64,000 nt of DNA from Oegoconia quadripuncta (GCA_949316235.1 OX438747.1:27594618-27658617), one strand, 5' to 3'; shown: positions 18,001-33,000, counted from the stretch's first letter. Notes: generated by a model not told the origin, from the letters alone. Numbers and translations: made by a program.

Positions 18001-21000
18001 AAATATTATAGTACACAATAGAAGGATAACAACACTAACACCAAGAAACCTGACATATTTTGTAGTCGACGGCGCCATGTTGGATTTATGACACTAATGA
18101 TGAATCTAAGATGAATCATGCATTATATTATAAACACACTAGTAAAATATTAACCACCTTTTTGGGACAATCGGGTAAAAATACAATTTACAGAATTCAT
18201 AATAATAATATAACTATTACATAACAAATAGTTATAAAGTATATAATATTATAATATCCCATCTCTTGTATTGTATTAGTATTCATACTTCCCACAGGGT
18301 TCCTAACATTTTAAGCTTAAATATATATTAAAATTAGACACTTGCAACCCTCTTAACATACCTAAATCGTAAGGACCTTCATAGTCAAATTAAACGTAAA
18401 TTTTTTTTTGCTTCATTGCCATCTCCTTCGTCAAATCAATCATGGGCATTCGTCAAATTAAACATCCATTATCATTGAAGTTAGACAATTTTTTTTACGC
18501 ACAACGGGTTGGTACTTGATCTCAATCACACCTGATGTTAACTGAAGCGGGTTCGATCCTCAGCGGGGTACATGTTTAAGTACTCGGTTTGGTTGGTGGT
18601 AGGGCATTTTAAATGTCCGCCTGGCTACCTACCACCATCTTATCTAAATCTGGCGCCAAGCACCAATGTTAATAACATTTTGTGTTCCGGTTGTCAGAGT
18701 TAAGATAGCCAGTCCCCCAAATGTGTTGGGGTTTCCTGGTCAGTACGCCTCCACCTTCGACCTCATCTTCGCTTAACATCAGGTGTGATTGAGGTCAAGT
18801 ACCAACCCCTTGTGCATAAATTTGAATGTAGGATACAATAATTATTTAATAATAAAAAATCAAACAATGGTTGGTCTCTGCCTACCCCTACGGGAAACAG
18901 GCGTGACTTTATGTATGTATGTAAAACCAAACAACTCGACAGCATATTTTGTAGTTTGCGGGCGCCACGTTGAATTTTTTACCACAAAATGTACCCTATT
19001 CCACTCTAGAGATCAAGACGAATCGAACGACATCTTGCATTTTAAAATCGGTCGAGCCGTCTAGACGTAGACATCTACCTACATACATACATAAACATTA
19101 CCCTCCTTTTTGGGGCTGTCGGGTAAAAATATAATTTTATGAAAGTCAACATGTTATTTTTTAAAACTACATCGCTTCACAAGAAGTGTTTACGGAGAAG
19201 AAGCGACAAGAAACTCCGCAACATCACATCTTTGAAATTACATTTTTTACAACACAAAAGCAATTAACATAAGCGTAGTTAACAACTTGGAATTTCAGGT
19301 GTCATTGTTAGATGGTCTGCCACATCACATCTGTACGATATGTTATTCGCTGCTGTATAAACTTGGAGGATTCAAAGAGAGATGCGAAATAACTCAGTCG
19401 TTGTTGGACGAAGCGCGTACCAGGGAGTTGGAGGTAAGTTGAAACATGGCTGACTGAGCCACTAAGTGCTTATTTTCAATTAGGCGACGTCGCGCAACAA
19501 AAACAAATGTAATATTACTGGAACACGAAGAGAGCCTATAAATAATTAAAAATCTTTGATTTCGATAATAAAAAAAGAAGGTAAAAATAACAAATTTTAC
19601 CAGGACATAAAAAAATAAAATATGTGTTAATTGCAGTGCTTATGTAATCTTGTTCAAAAAAAAAAAAATAACGATCATCCTGTTGTACGGGTGCCCTGGC
19701 GTTCGCTGCAGTCTTAATAGCTTGCCAGTTCCGTTCATGTCCTTTATGAAAAAATAGTCTGTGATGTCCTAATTGAATTAAGACACCCAGTATAATGCTT
19801 GTCTAATTATATTGGTTTGGGTAACTTAGTAGGTGACTCCGTAAACGCACCAAAAAAAGAGCGGGATCTTTTCTGTATAATTTTTACGTGTTTGCAAAGA
19901 GGGTAATAATAATATAAAAGTATTCTGGGGTATAATCTCATGAATGACTTGATGCTGGCAGAATCCTAAAAAGCAAAGCCATTAATTACTTAAAAGAACT
20001 GGATTGAATTGAAGATGCGTCTGCGCACAAACATACACATTTCGATTTAGATTAAGGCCGTATTAATAAACCATTCACAAGATTGAGAACAGTCTTGTGA
20101 CCGGTCTCAAGTAAACGTGTTGATTAATAAACCGAACTTGAGACCTGAAAACCACGTGCTTACTCAAGCAGTGCTCACTTGAGAGTTTCACGTATTAATA
20201 AACGGAACTCAAGACTATCATTGATTCGCCGCTGAGGCTAATATTTGAGAAGTGATCTCAGCTGAGTAGACCTCAAGATTGGGTTATAAATTAGCACGGA
20301 GCTTGAGATAGCGTCAACTTTTAAGACTCATCTCGAGTGATAGAGCCTCAAGCAAGACTTGTATTGAGATTGGTTTATTAATACGGGTCTAAGATTCCGA
20401 TTGTTAGAATTAAGATTGCCAGTCCCCTCAATAAGTAGGGCTCCTGGGTTTTCCACTATCAGCCTATCTTCGGGACGACATCAACCGCTAGCCAAACACA
20501 ATAGGAAGCACTCGTGGTCGCTATTAGTTTTCGATTAGCAAAGTTAAGCAATGTCCTTGGACGGGTGACCCCTTGTTTCGAAAGGCACGAATAATAGGAT
20601 CTTTTCAATTGAACACAGTCGTTATGTTTTGAGTAGCCTAGCTCAGCGTTATTTCTTCGGTATTATTAAAATCGAGTTTGGCAATGCCTATAGTTATTAA
20701 TGGTCGCGGGTTCGAATCCCGCTAGGGGCATATGGTTTGTATGATGAATACACACATGTGTACCCGAGTTATGGATGTTTTCATTTATAATAAGTATTTA
20801 CTTACAAAAAAAATGTATTTATGTAGTATATCAACCATCTGGTATCCACAACACAAGCCTATAGTTGCTTGATGTATCCATGTCGAATTCATTCAAAGGG
20901 TAAATGTATACGCTTTTTCAATAAGGTTCCTGTTGATATACAAAATCTTCCTTTCAATAAATTTAAAGATACTATAAAACAGAAATGTATATTGATAAAC

Positions 21001-24000
21001 CATATTATAAAATATCAGGCTTGGAAGCCGCCTATGCCTACCTAGGCCCCCCCTACTGCCGAGGAAGGTCACCGCGGGGTTTTAGTGGGTATCAGTCCCA
21101 CATAACCGTCTCGCCGTCCCCCAGGCGAGCAGTATGCGAAGTGCATTCCGCGTAAAAAAAAATGTTCCAAGACATGTTTACGGTCTTAGGTCGCCAGGAG
21201 GCGCTGCGTCTTCTTAACGAGTGGACCGATTTGGATGTGCTTCTTTAAACTATATTTTTAAATTTTCTTATATCTCTATTGTTACAGTTGTTGTTGTACA
21301 ACTGTTACAGAAATATGCATTGTATACAATGTGTCCCGGAGAGAAGTGACCAGCGGGCGTAGTTTGAAAATTTATACAAAATTATCGATAAATCATTTAA
21401 ATTTAGAGACCTAACTGCTTTTGTTTTTTAAAAATTGTTAATTCTTTTTTTTTAATAGACATCTCTGACCTTCTGCACTATTTTAGTCATAATTTCTTTG
21501 TTTTTACGTCTTTCCCAATTCTTTTTTTTTAATTCAGTGCTGTTATTATTATTCATCAAATTAAGTTATGAAAATTATCCCAAAACAAATAAATAATTTA
21601 TTAAAAAAGAAATAAACTTAAAATTCGACCAACAAAACTGTATTTCTTTAAGTTTAAAAATAAAAAAACGAAAAATGTCCCTATAACATCATGTTTTTTT
21701 TTAATTATTATGATACTACATGATATTCTCTAAAATATCCTCGAACAATGTTTTTAGTTATTTCAAATAAATGTGAACGTACGAGACATTGAAATTGACC
21801 TTTTATGCTCCAGTAACTAGATAGAGATAAGTTTAAAAAAATGAAAGTAATGTTTTAAGCAGTTTATTTGCACATTTAAGTGTTTTGTTATTACAATGAA
21901 TGCATAACCGCTGACGGCGGTCATTTTGAAAACATAATTAATTAATTACCTGATTTTTCTTAATAAACAACCATTTTAACAAATTAAGTATCTTTTATTT
22001 ATTATTAAACTATCATGTTAAAATCAAAATGATTCATTGTAATAACAAAATACTTAAATGTGCAAATAAACTGCTTAAAACATTACTTTCATTTTTTTAA
22101 ACTTATCTCTATCTAGTTACTGGAGCATAATAGGTCAATTACAATGTCTCGTACGTTCACATTTATTTGAAATAACATAAAACATTGTTCGAGGATATTT
22201 TAGAGAATATCATGTAGTATCATAATAATTAAAAAAAAACATGATGTTATAGGGACATTTTTCGTTTTTTTATTTTTAAACTTAAAGAAATACAGTTTTG
22301 TTGGTCGAATTTTAAGTTTATTTCTTTTTTAATAAATTATTTATTTGTTTTGGGATAATTTTCATAACTTAATTTGATGAATAATAATAACAGCACTGAA
22401 TTAAAAAAAAAAGAATTGGGAAAGACGTAAAAACAAAGAAATTATGACTAAAATAGTGCAGAAGGTCAGACATGTCTATTAAAAAAAAAGGATTAACAAT
22501 TTTTAAAAAACAAAAGCAGTTAGGTCTCTAAATTTAAATGATTTATCGATAATTTTGTATAAATTTTCAAACTACGCCCGCTGGTCACTTCTCTCCGGGA
22601 CACATTGTATAAAATGTAGAAGTTTTATATCAATGTTTTTTTTTTATTGCAGATCACAACGGATTTCATTCGAAACATAGACAGGCGGACGCATAGGCTA
22701 ACGTTCAACTTAGCTATAAAGAAACTACCAATATTAGACTTAACAGAAATCGATATAAAACAGGAACACATAAATCTTCTAGATGAAGACAGCAATAATC
22801 CGAATAACGTAGACACTAGTAACTTTGACGATAACCACTTTGACGACAGCGTCGATGACGCATACGATATATTTGATGAGAAAGAACCAGATAATAAGTT
22901 ATTCGAAAACAATATCAAAATAGAAACTGAATTAGGACTAAACAATGAAAACACAGAGATTTACGCGAGTGAGATAGCTAAGAGCGAAATATTTGTAGAG
23001 GTTGATGCTAAAAAGGTTAAGAAAGGTAAGAAAAGGAAGGCAGATTGTAAAAGGAAAAGTAAAAAGGTGAAACAAGAAGAAGTTGTTAAGGAAGATATAA
23101 GGAATACAAAGGCTAGGAAGACGGATGAGGATTACGATAACTTCGCTAAAGCTTATAGCGTTGATATTGTGTTCCTAACTAGAGAGGAACAGATAGCAGA
23201 GGTGAAAGCAAGGAGAGAAACTGACAATTACAAGAACTCTAGGTTTAAATGCGAGGAGTGCTTTAAAGGATTCACTGGAGAGAATGCCTTTAAGAATCAT
23301 AAAACTAAACATGATCCGGTAAGTACAAATTTCAAAGTGTTGTGGATATAGGTGTACTAGCAAACGACATGGCGAGGTTTTCCCGCTGCAGAGCTCTCCT
23401 CGGAAGCCTGCAGCGGTTGATGGCCATCCGGATTGTACGAGACTACCGGACGATTTGGTTCAAGACGGCGACGGCCCTGGCGCGGACTCCACCCTTCGAC
23501 ATCCTGGCCGACATGGACTGTCGAACGGGATGACGAGAGGGTCGCGCCGTGCCTTGTAATCTAATGCTGCGTCGTCCGAGCCGCTCTGCCGAACTTCGAA
23601 GCATGGATGGGGAAGAAAGGCTGCGTCACATACTTTACTGCGTTTGACTCAGATACTCATCGGGCACGGGTGCTTCGGTGAGTATCTGAGTCGAATCGGA
23701 CGAGAGGAGACGACACGGAGCCACCACTGGTCCGACCGACTACGCATGCTCCGAGCGTAGAGATCAAATTCGAATTCAAATGATTTATTTACATTTTAGT
23801 TCTTAACATGGAAGCCCTGTTAGGGCACTACAACTATTATATTATATTATATTATATTATATTATATTATATTATATTATATTATATTATATTATATTAT
23901 ATTATATTATATTATATTATATTATATTATATTATATTATATTATATTATATTATATTATATTATATTATATTATATTATATTATATTATATTATATTAT

Positions 24001-27000
24001 ATTATATTATATTATATTATATTATATTATATTATATTATATTATATTATATTATATTATATTATATTATATTATATTATATTATATTATATTATATTAT
24101 ATTATATTATATTATATTATATTATATTATATTATATTATATTATATTATATTATATTATATTATATTATATTATATTATATTATATTATATTATATTAT
24201 ATTATATTATATTATATTATATTATATTATATTATATTATATTATATTATATTATATTATATTATATTATATTATATTATATTATATTATATTATATTAT
24301 ATTATATTATATTATATTATATTATATTATATTATATTATATTATATTATATTATATACATTATTATTAATTAATTATAAATTCCTAAAGGTATAATAAA
24401 TAAATTATATAATTCAAATATCAGAGTCTAATAAAATCAATTGCATGTCCAGTCCAATTCAATAAATAGTGATATAATATAAATGAAAAGGAAAACAAAT
24501 TGATATAGAAAGAACTATTTTAGCGTAATAAAGCGTTAATCAACAAAACTGTTCTAAATCTTGAGAATGGTTTATTAATACGGACCTCGGTCTAAGGCCC
24601 GTATTAATAAATCGTCCTTGAGATTGAGATCGCGTCTCAGTCTCAAGACCATTTTTTCTGATGCTGTTTTAATATGCAACAGATTCTCAAGCGTCAACTA
24701 CGGGCCTAACAGTAAACTGCATGATTATAAGAGGTAATGGTATCCAACCAGTAAGAAGTCACAGTGTATAAAACTGACATGTTTCTCTGTGACAGAGCAT
24801 CGGGAACTACGTGTGCGAGCCGTGCGGCTTCCGTTTCCCGAAGCGGTACAAGATGCTCCACCACCTCACGCACCACAAGATGAACTTCACCTGCAAACTT
24901 TGTAACCATATCACCAAGCTGCCGTGAGTTTATTATCTGTAATTTATTTTTAAGTCATGACCATTTTCGAGTTATTCGGCCAAAGCCTAACCTTTAGACA
25001 CTATATTGACGCGCGGGGTTACCATGTTCTCATATTTCCATGCAGTTTAGTGTTAGACTGAGATGTAGGTACTGATGCGATTATGTATAGGATTATCTCG
25101 TATCTCGCTTAAACCCAAACGCATTTGAATGGTATTAAGGCCCTTATTAATAAACCATTCTCAAAATTGAGAATAGTTTTGTGATCGGTCTCAAGTAAAC
25201 GTGTTGATATTAAAACAGCATCAGTTGCATATTAAAACAGCATCGGAAAAAATGGTCTTGAGACCGAGACGCGATCTCAATCTCAAGAACGATTTATTAA
25301 TATGGGTCTTAGAAACCAATCTTGAGGTGTACTCAGCTGAGATCACTTCTCAAGTATTCGCCTCAGCGGCAAATAAATAATAGTCCTGAGTTTCGTTTAT
25401 TAATACGCGTAACGTCTCAAGTGAGTACTGCTTTTGCTGCTACGTTTACTTGAGACCGATCACAAAACTGTTCTCAATCTTGACAATGATTTATTAATGC
25501 GGGCCTTAGACATTTACGCCCCGACATGTGTAACCGAAGCATTTGTTTGTATGTTTATCTGTGGCATCGTAGCTTCATACAGCTGAACTGGTTAGGAGGT
25601 TAAGCTAGCTTTAAGAAAATATAAAAAACCAGCCAAGTGCGAGTCGTAATCAATATTCTGCAAAAATTATCCAAACTGCTCTGTCGCATTTCGTTTACGA
25701 ACTAGAGACCCCTGAAATATGGACGCTCAAAAAGCATTGCCCTTTGGATACGGAATCCTCTTGAAAACCGCAATGTTTTAAGCTCTGAATGTGATATGAT
25801 AACTTAATAATAATAGGAAAGCTTTAACTAAATCGAGATTTGACACTCGCTGAAGTCCCGCCAAAACTCTGTTTCTTTTTTCAGGTCTAAAGCAAAGGAA
25901 CACTTCAAATGGCATAACGGCGTTAAGTACCCTTGTCACTTTTGTGAGAAATCCTTCATGTAAGTTTATTCTGGATTTTTTGTACATTATCTGTACAACA
26001 TAGCTATTTTAACCACCTCCGTGGCTCAATGTAAACAACATTGGGTTTACGATTTGGAGGTCGCGGGTTCGATCTCCAGCGGGGTACACATTTAGTACTC
26101 GGTTTGGTTGGTGGTAGGGCATTTTAAATGTCCGCCTGGCTAGCTACCACCATCTTATCTAAATCTGCCGCCAAACAGCATTGTTGTGTTCCTGTTGTCA
26201 GAGATAAGATAGCCAGTCCCCAAAACAAGGTGGGGTTTCCGAGTCAGTACGTTACCACCTTCGGCCTCATCTTCACTTAACATCAGGTGTGATTAAGGTC
26301 AAGTGCATAAAAAAAATTGCTTGCTTGTAAATTAGGTTATCGTATTGCAGGAATTAGTGTGTTATTTAAAACGATCTATATCGCATCGATGTTAAAATCA
26401 ATGTTGGACTCCAGTCCCTAAATTAAATAAAGATTAAAAAAAAATCAATGTTGGTCATCATCATCATTGACACTGAACGCCTCTAGACGTAAAAACAATA
26501 AACCATCTATTGCATCTGGTTCAGTGTCCGTCAAAGAGTATAAGTAACTGTCCTAAAGGTGTCCGTGAACGTGTTTTAATTTAACAAGTCCCCACAATAC
26601 TTGGTCATAATTAGGAAATTAATAAATTAAACATTGGGCTCGTGGTCTGACACGAAACAATTTGTAAAGGATTTATCCGTTAGACTGGTCCTCGCCTCTG
26701 GAGATGTGAGAGCTGGTGCCTACTTTGCTCAGCAGCTGAGCTTATGCATTCAGCGGGGCAATAGCGCTAGCGTACTAGGTACTATGCCTCACGGAAGCGA
26801 GTTGGACGCCGTATTTTTTCTATAAGATATAGGTAGTTTTATTTGTGTTTTATAAATTTGTTGTTATTATATAATATTTGGAATATTAAATATTTTTTTT
26901 TTGTAATTAGCCTGTCAGTGCCTATTTTGGACAAAATCCTCCCCGTTTTTGCCACATGTCTCTGTCAAGTGCAATATTTCATCACTCCTTGTTGAAAGAA

Positions 27001-30000
27001 TCCAGCTTAACGCGTCACTGACCATTTCTTTGACAGTAAACGCACCTCTCAATTTAACCACATGCGCAACAGGCACGGCTCCGCCTGTTGCGACATCTGC
27101 CAGGAGATATTTTCTGGCGAGCGAGGCCTCAGCGCGCATATGATCAAGGCTCATAAACAGGTACAAGTACAACGGTTGTCAACTCTTATAATAAGTACAG
27201 GTACAACGGAGCTCAACGTTCATAATAGATGCAGGTACAACGTATATCAACTCTCTCAAAAGTACAGGTACAACGGAGATCAACTTTCATAATAGATGCA
27301 GGTACAACGGAGATCATCTCTCATAATAAATACAGGTACAATGGTGATCAAAATCTAACTAATATTATAATTTTTTTTTTTTTTTTTATGATTGACTGGA
27401 TTCGCGTTTGACCACAATCTCACCTGATGGAAAGTGACGATGTAGTCGGAGATGAAGATAAATGCGATAGTTTGGATGTTTGTTTATTTGTTTGTTAATC
27501 AATCACGGCGAAACGGATGAACGGGTTTACATAAAATTTGGCATACATCGGTCGGTTCGGACGTCGCCGAGTTACGATTTTATTACCGGCTTTTTCTTCT
27601 TTCGCGTCAACAAATATTTGAATTTTTTTATGCACAAGGTAAATATGCAATAGAAGTAGGAGTAATTAGTCGTCCATTTCTTTTTTCTGCTCCGGATGCA
27701 AGCACTCGGAGAGATTTTGTTTCCGGTTGTCTGATTAGCGTATTTAGTCGATACATAACATGTCCGACTGTTACGTCCTTCCCCATAGGGCCCCTAGTGC
27801 CATGTTGCATTTCATTGGCTACACTCCCATTTGCCAAGGGGGGAAGTGGGAAAACTTTTTCTTACTTACACACCCTATTTCTTTCTTTAATTATCCTGGG
27901 GTCCAAGGTAGCAATAGAGTCACGTAGGGCACCGTCTACCTTCAGTAGGGCATGCAAAGTGACTCTCGGTCGGTTATGTTAGCCTGGTACCGGCGGGCAT
28001 TAGTCTGGGGTCCAAGGTAGCAATAGAGTCACGTAGGGCACCGTCGAGTACCACTGTTGATCCTGGCTTACAGGAGTTACAGTGGGAGGAGTGTGGAGGT
28101 GGGATTGTTACGTCAGACTTTTCTGAACTCAGCTATTATTCCGAGCTATTATTCCGAGTGCTTGTATGCGGAACAGAAAGAAAAAATTGGACGACGAATT
28201 ACTGTTACGTTTTGCATACTTGCTCGTGTTGACGCGAAAGAAACAATCTGTAATATAATTGTAAATACCACGGGCTTCCGATCCGACTATCGGATCGGAC
28301 GTGTATTGATTGTGCAAACCAAATAATGACTTCAACGCTTTCCGATAAGTCGGATGAGACTACCGGATACGACTATCTGATTGATAAATCTGACATGTAT
28401 TCCCGGCCTAAATCACTTCTCAAGTCAAAATTGCTGCTTCAGTTTTAAAAATTTATGTTACATTGAATATCACATTGCTATTTGACGACCTGTTTGGTGT
28501 AGTGGTTAGCAACTCTGACCACTGTACCAAAAGGTCGGGTTCGAATCCCACTAGGGGCATATGTTTGTGTGATGAATACGGGCATGTGTACCCGAGTTAT
28601 GGATAATAAGTAATAGTAATTTTATTTTATTAGTCATTTATAATTTATAATAAAAAAAATGTAATGTAGTATATCAACCATCTGGTATCCACAACACAAG
28701 CCTATAGTTGCTTACTGTAGAACTAGATGGCGCTGTGTGTATGTCTAAGGATATTTATTTATTATTATTTATTTTTGTACACCAGGCAGTGAAATCTCGC
28801 TGTGATTCATGCGGCGTTCAATTCCATACTGAAGAGGCGTTGTCGAGACATATCGACGCGTCCCCTAGGAGTATCTGCGACCCTGCTTACAGGTACATTG
28901 AGATTTGGGTATGACTGACTTGAACCTGTTAATATTAGGTCTTTACCTATGAAATTGGCGTTTTGTATGAGGAATTTCATTAAGACTGTTTTCTCCATAC
29001 AAAAATTTTTGATTTTTTTTGCGAACGGCAAATCCAAATTTAGCTAAACTTTGTGAATAATGGTGTCGATTCGGATGTACAACGAACTAACTAAATTTAA
29101 AGCAGATACATCCTTTTCTAACACTATTAACATGAAAGGGACGACTATAAATTAAGGCCTGTCAAATTAAGTTAAGAGCTGTCAAAACAAGTCGCTCCAT
29201 AGTATTTTAATCGTGACGTCGCTAGGTTACACCTAATATTGATAAAGAAGTGCTTGTTTGATCCTTTTACTTAATTTGACAGGACTTAATTATATGTCGT
29301 CCTTTTCATGTATTAGTGGTTAGAAAAGGATACATATAATTTAAATTTAGTTAGTTCGTTGTACATCCGAATCGACACCATTATCGGCTAACATTAAGTT
29401 AAGTATAGGCAGTGTTAATTTTTAAAAGTAACCGCTTTATAAAAGTTTCAGCGAATCTAAGAAATGATTATGGGAAGCACATGAAAAGAGCTCTGTTCAA
29501 ATTTTTTTTATTACCTATGTGATTTTGCCCAGAAATTAAAAAATATTTCATGTGAAACCTTGAACAAATTTGGATATAGCTTTGAAAATCGCAGGAATTG
29601 GTACATATGATTAACGAAGAAAAAAAACTCCAATTTCATAGGTAAAGACCCAATAAATACAAGGCCATATCACCGGAAGCTTTACTATCGAAATTGAGAT
29701 ACCAAAGGTATGCATGTATTCATGATTACGAATAAGTTTCCCATAGAAACATTTCTTTTTCCACCAATAAAAATAAGGCTAATTTAGCGCGACGCGGACT
29801 TGGCGGCTGTAATAAGTACCTAAGTAAATAAATCGAGTAGACCATAGGGAATAGTATTTTGACCAGTTTTCATATTAATTGTCTGGTGATTACGAATCTG
29901 TGTATACCTAATCTAATATGTATTCAGTATTTTAGTTGGATTTAGACAACATTTATATTTAAAATGTTTATTTAGTATTTTCGGCAGAAACTCATTAATT

Positions 30001-33000
30001 TTTTTGTTTTTTTTTTCGTTTTATTCTCTCCTCTAGGTGAAGGCAAAGCGATCTAAGCCCATACAGCCATATCTTATTTCTCTTATTTCTTCAGTTTATT
30101 AGCCACACTCAGTCAAAACAAGTAATTCATCGTATACTTGGCGTATACGGAATCTAGTCACAGTCAAGTCATTCTTCAGTAAAGTGGCAGAAAACTTTAC
30201 AAAAGATTTTGGCGGCTTCTTGTGGGAACCCGAAAGCTCCGTTACGCACTTTAATTTACACTTCCTTTCACTTGTACACTATCACTAACTTTTGCTGCAC
30301 AATATTCTGTCAGTATTAAGCTTAAAAAGTCAGAATGCACAAATTATAAAGAAAATTGCAACTTCACTCGCCGAGATCCCCCCAAAAAGCCCGGTAGAAA
30401 CTCAACGTGCAAGCGCATTCATCCGGTGACAGTCATATTCCTAATCATATTAATACGACACAATGTCCTCCAGGTCCTGTCCACAATGCGGTGATAATTT
30501 TCCAGACGAGGAACTCCTCAATGAGCATTCCAGAGAAAATCATTGGAAGGAAATCAAATGCGAAAAGGTATGTACGATTTGGTATCAAGGTGTCTCTTAA
30601 GATCTCTTATATCTGTTGAGAGGCTGGTATGGAACGATGCAAGCGTAGATTGCTGACCCAGGCAGGTCATCAAGTCATAAATTTAATTGAAACTTGAAAC
30701 ACGCTCACGCGTTTTATTCTCTCTCTCTCGGAGAAGGCAAAGGGATCTAAGCCCATACAGCCATGTCTTATTTCTCTTATTCCTTCAGTTTATAATTCAG
30801 TCTCACAAGTAATTCGTCGTATACTTGGCGTATACAGAGTCTAGTCATGGTCAAGTCATTCTTCAGTAAAGTGGCAGAATGCATTACAAAAGATTTTGGC
30901 GGCTTCTTGTGGGAACCCGAAAACTCCGTTACGCACTTTAATTTACATTTCCTTTCACCTGTACACCATCACTAACGTTTGCTGCACAATATTCTGCCAT
31001 TAAAGCTTCAAAAGTTACAATGCACAAAATTATAAGAATTATAAAGAAAAATGCTACTTCACTCACCGAGATCCCGCCAAAAACCCCGGAGCAAATTCGA
31101 ATGGTGAACGGGCCGAAAGATTTTTTTTATTTCCATTTTTTTTATTCGTTCACTTAGTAAACAGGCTAAGGTCAATAGACCATGCTGCCTCGACTTCAGT
31201 TTTTTTTTTATTTTCATTCATTTTATTCTCTTGCGAAGACAAAGGGAGCTAAGCCATGTTTTATACTCTTCTTCTTCCATTTAGTCGAGTCATATATTCA
31301 AGTATTCTTCAGTAAAGTGGCAGAATGCTTTACAAAAGATTTTGGCGTCTTCTTGTGAGAACCCGAGAGAATGCAAAAAAGGATTTTCAAGTCCATATTT
31401 TTTGCAATTAATAGACGTATTCTAATAAAAATTTATACATACATTCAGTGTACCAAGTATCGGGAATTTGTCAATAAAACAAAAAATACAAATTATTCAT
31501 CTAAATTTATTTTATCGCCTTCAAAGTAGGCCCCATCGCTTGCAATACAACATCTCCACCGCTTCACCCAGACTTCCATACATTTTTCATAGGCTATTTG
31601 CGGTATGGCCTTTAGCTCATTCAGCGAATTTTCTTTTATGGCTTCTATCGACTCAAAACGTTTTCCTCGAAGTGGTAATTTTAACTTGGGAAATAAAAAA
31701 AAGTCAGACGGAGCCATATCAGGTGAATACGGTGCTTGGTCGAGAACTTTTGTTGAATTTTTCGCTAAAAACTCTTTCACTATAATGGCTGTGTGTGATG
31801 GTGCATTATCATGGTGCAGCATCCATGAGTTGTGTTGCCACAAATCTGGACGTTTTCGGCGGATACTCTCACGCAAACGCTTCATGACGCCTAAATAATA
31901 TTCTTTATTCACTGTTTCTCCCTCTGGAAGGAATTCGGAGTGAACCACACCACGGTAGTCAAAAAAAACTGTCAGCATCACCTTGATTTTGGAGCGACTT
32001 TGCCGCGGTTTTTTGGGTTTCGGCTCGTTTTCGAGACGCCATTCTGAAGACTGTTGGCTTGTTTGCATGTCGTACTCATAAACCCATGTCTCGTCGCCAG
32101 TTATTATACGTTTCATAAAGGTCGGATCCGTAGAAGCTCGGGAAACCATGTCTTCAGCGACATGCTTTCGCTGCGCTTTTTGAACAAAATTGAGCTCTTT
32201 TGGAACTAGTCGAGCGGCGACGCGTTTCATGCCTAAAATGTCAATGAGAATGTTGTGGACGGACTTAAAAGATATGTTCACCTCACTAGCCAACTCTCTC
32301 AGACTCATACGTCGATTTTCGAGCACTAGCTTCTTGATTCTGTCGATGTTTTCTTTGGTCGTAGCGGTTGAAGGTCTACCAGAACGAGGCAAGTCTACTA
32401 CTACTTCTCGGCCTTCTTTAAAAGCCTTATACCATTCATAAGCCCTTGTTTTCGATATACACGATTCGCCGTAGGTATTTCGCAACATTTTTAGTGATTC
32501 ACCACATGAAATATCATTTGAAACACAAAATTTAAGGCACACTCTTTGTTCAACAATATTTTCCATTGTAAAAATCGCCGAGGACTCAAAACTATGACCA
32601 ACAAAAAGTGTAGTTTAAAACAAATTAAATGACAGATCCCGCTCAAATTTTGCGCGCTAAATCAGTACAGTGCTACCAACATGCAGTAAAAAAATTAGAA
32701 CGACCTCTTTTACGCGGGTCTTTTTATTGACATATTCCCGATACTTTTTACACAGAGTAGTATAAACAGGATACCTATATAATGTTTTCAAGATATAAAA
32801 ACAAAATTGCCAAATCACCAATGACCAAAGGTTTCTTTCACTCGCTGATTTCCCGCCAAAAAGCCGGACCAGATATTTTTTCGTTATTCTTAAACAATGT
32901 TGGAAAGCAAAGCAATCTGAGTCCATACAGCCTAGTCTTCAGTAGTATTCCTTCTGTAGTAATTCTTCAGTAAATGGTAGAATGCTTTATGGAAGATTTT

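Noticed and set aside
23808..24374. 188-codon frame of YYIIL repeats
   Set aside because: It is only the translation of the ATTAT array.
27150..27366. CRISPR-like array
   Set aside because: Eukaryotic intron, 33-40-bp units that vary throughout, with no unique spacers.
28485..28560. Functional tRNA genes at A/B-box sequences
   Set aside because: Each is followed by a repeated SINE body and the acceptor stems do not pair; the same structure recurs many times.
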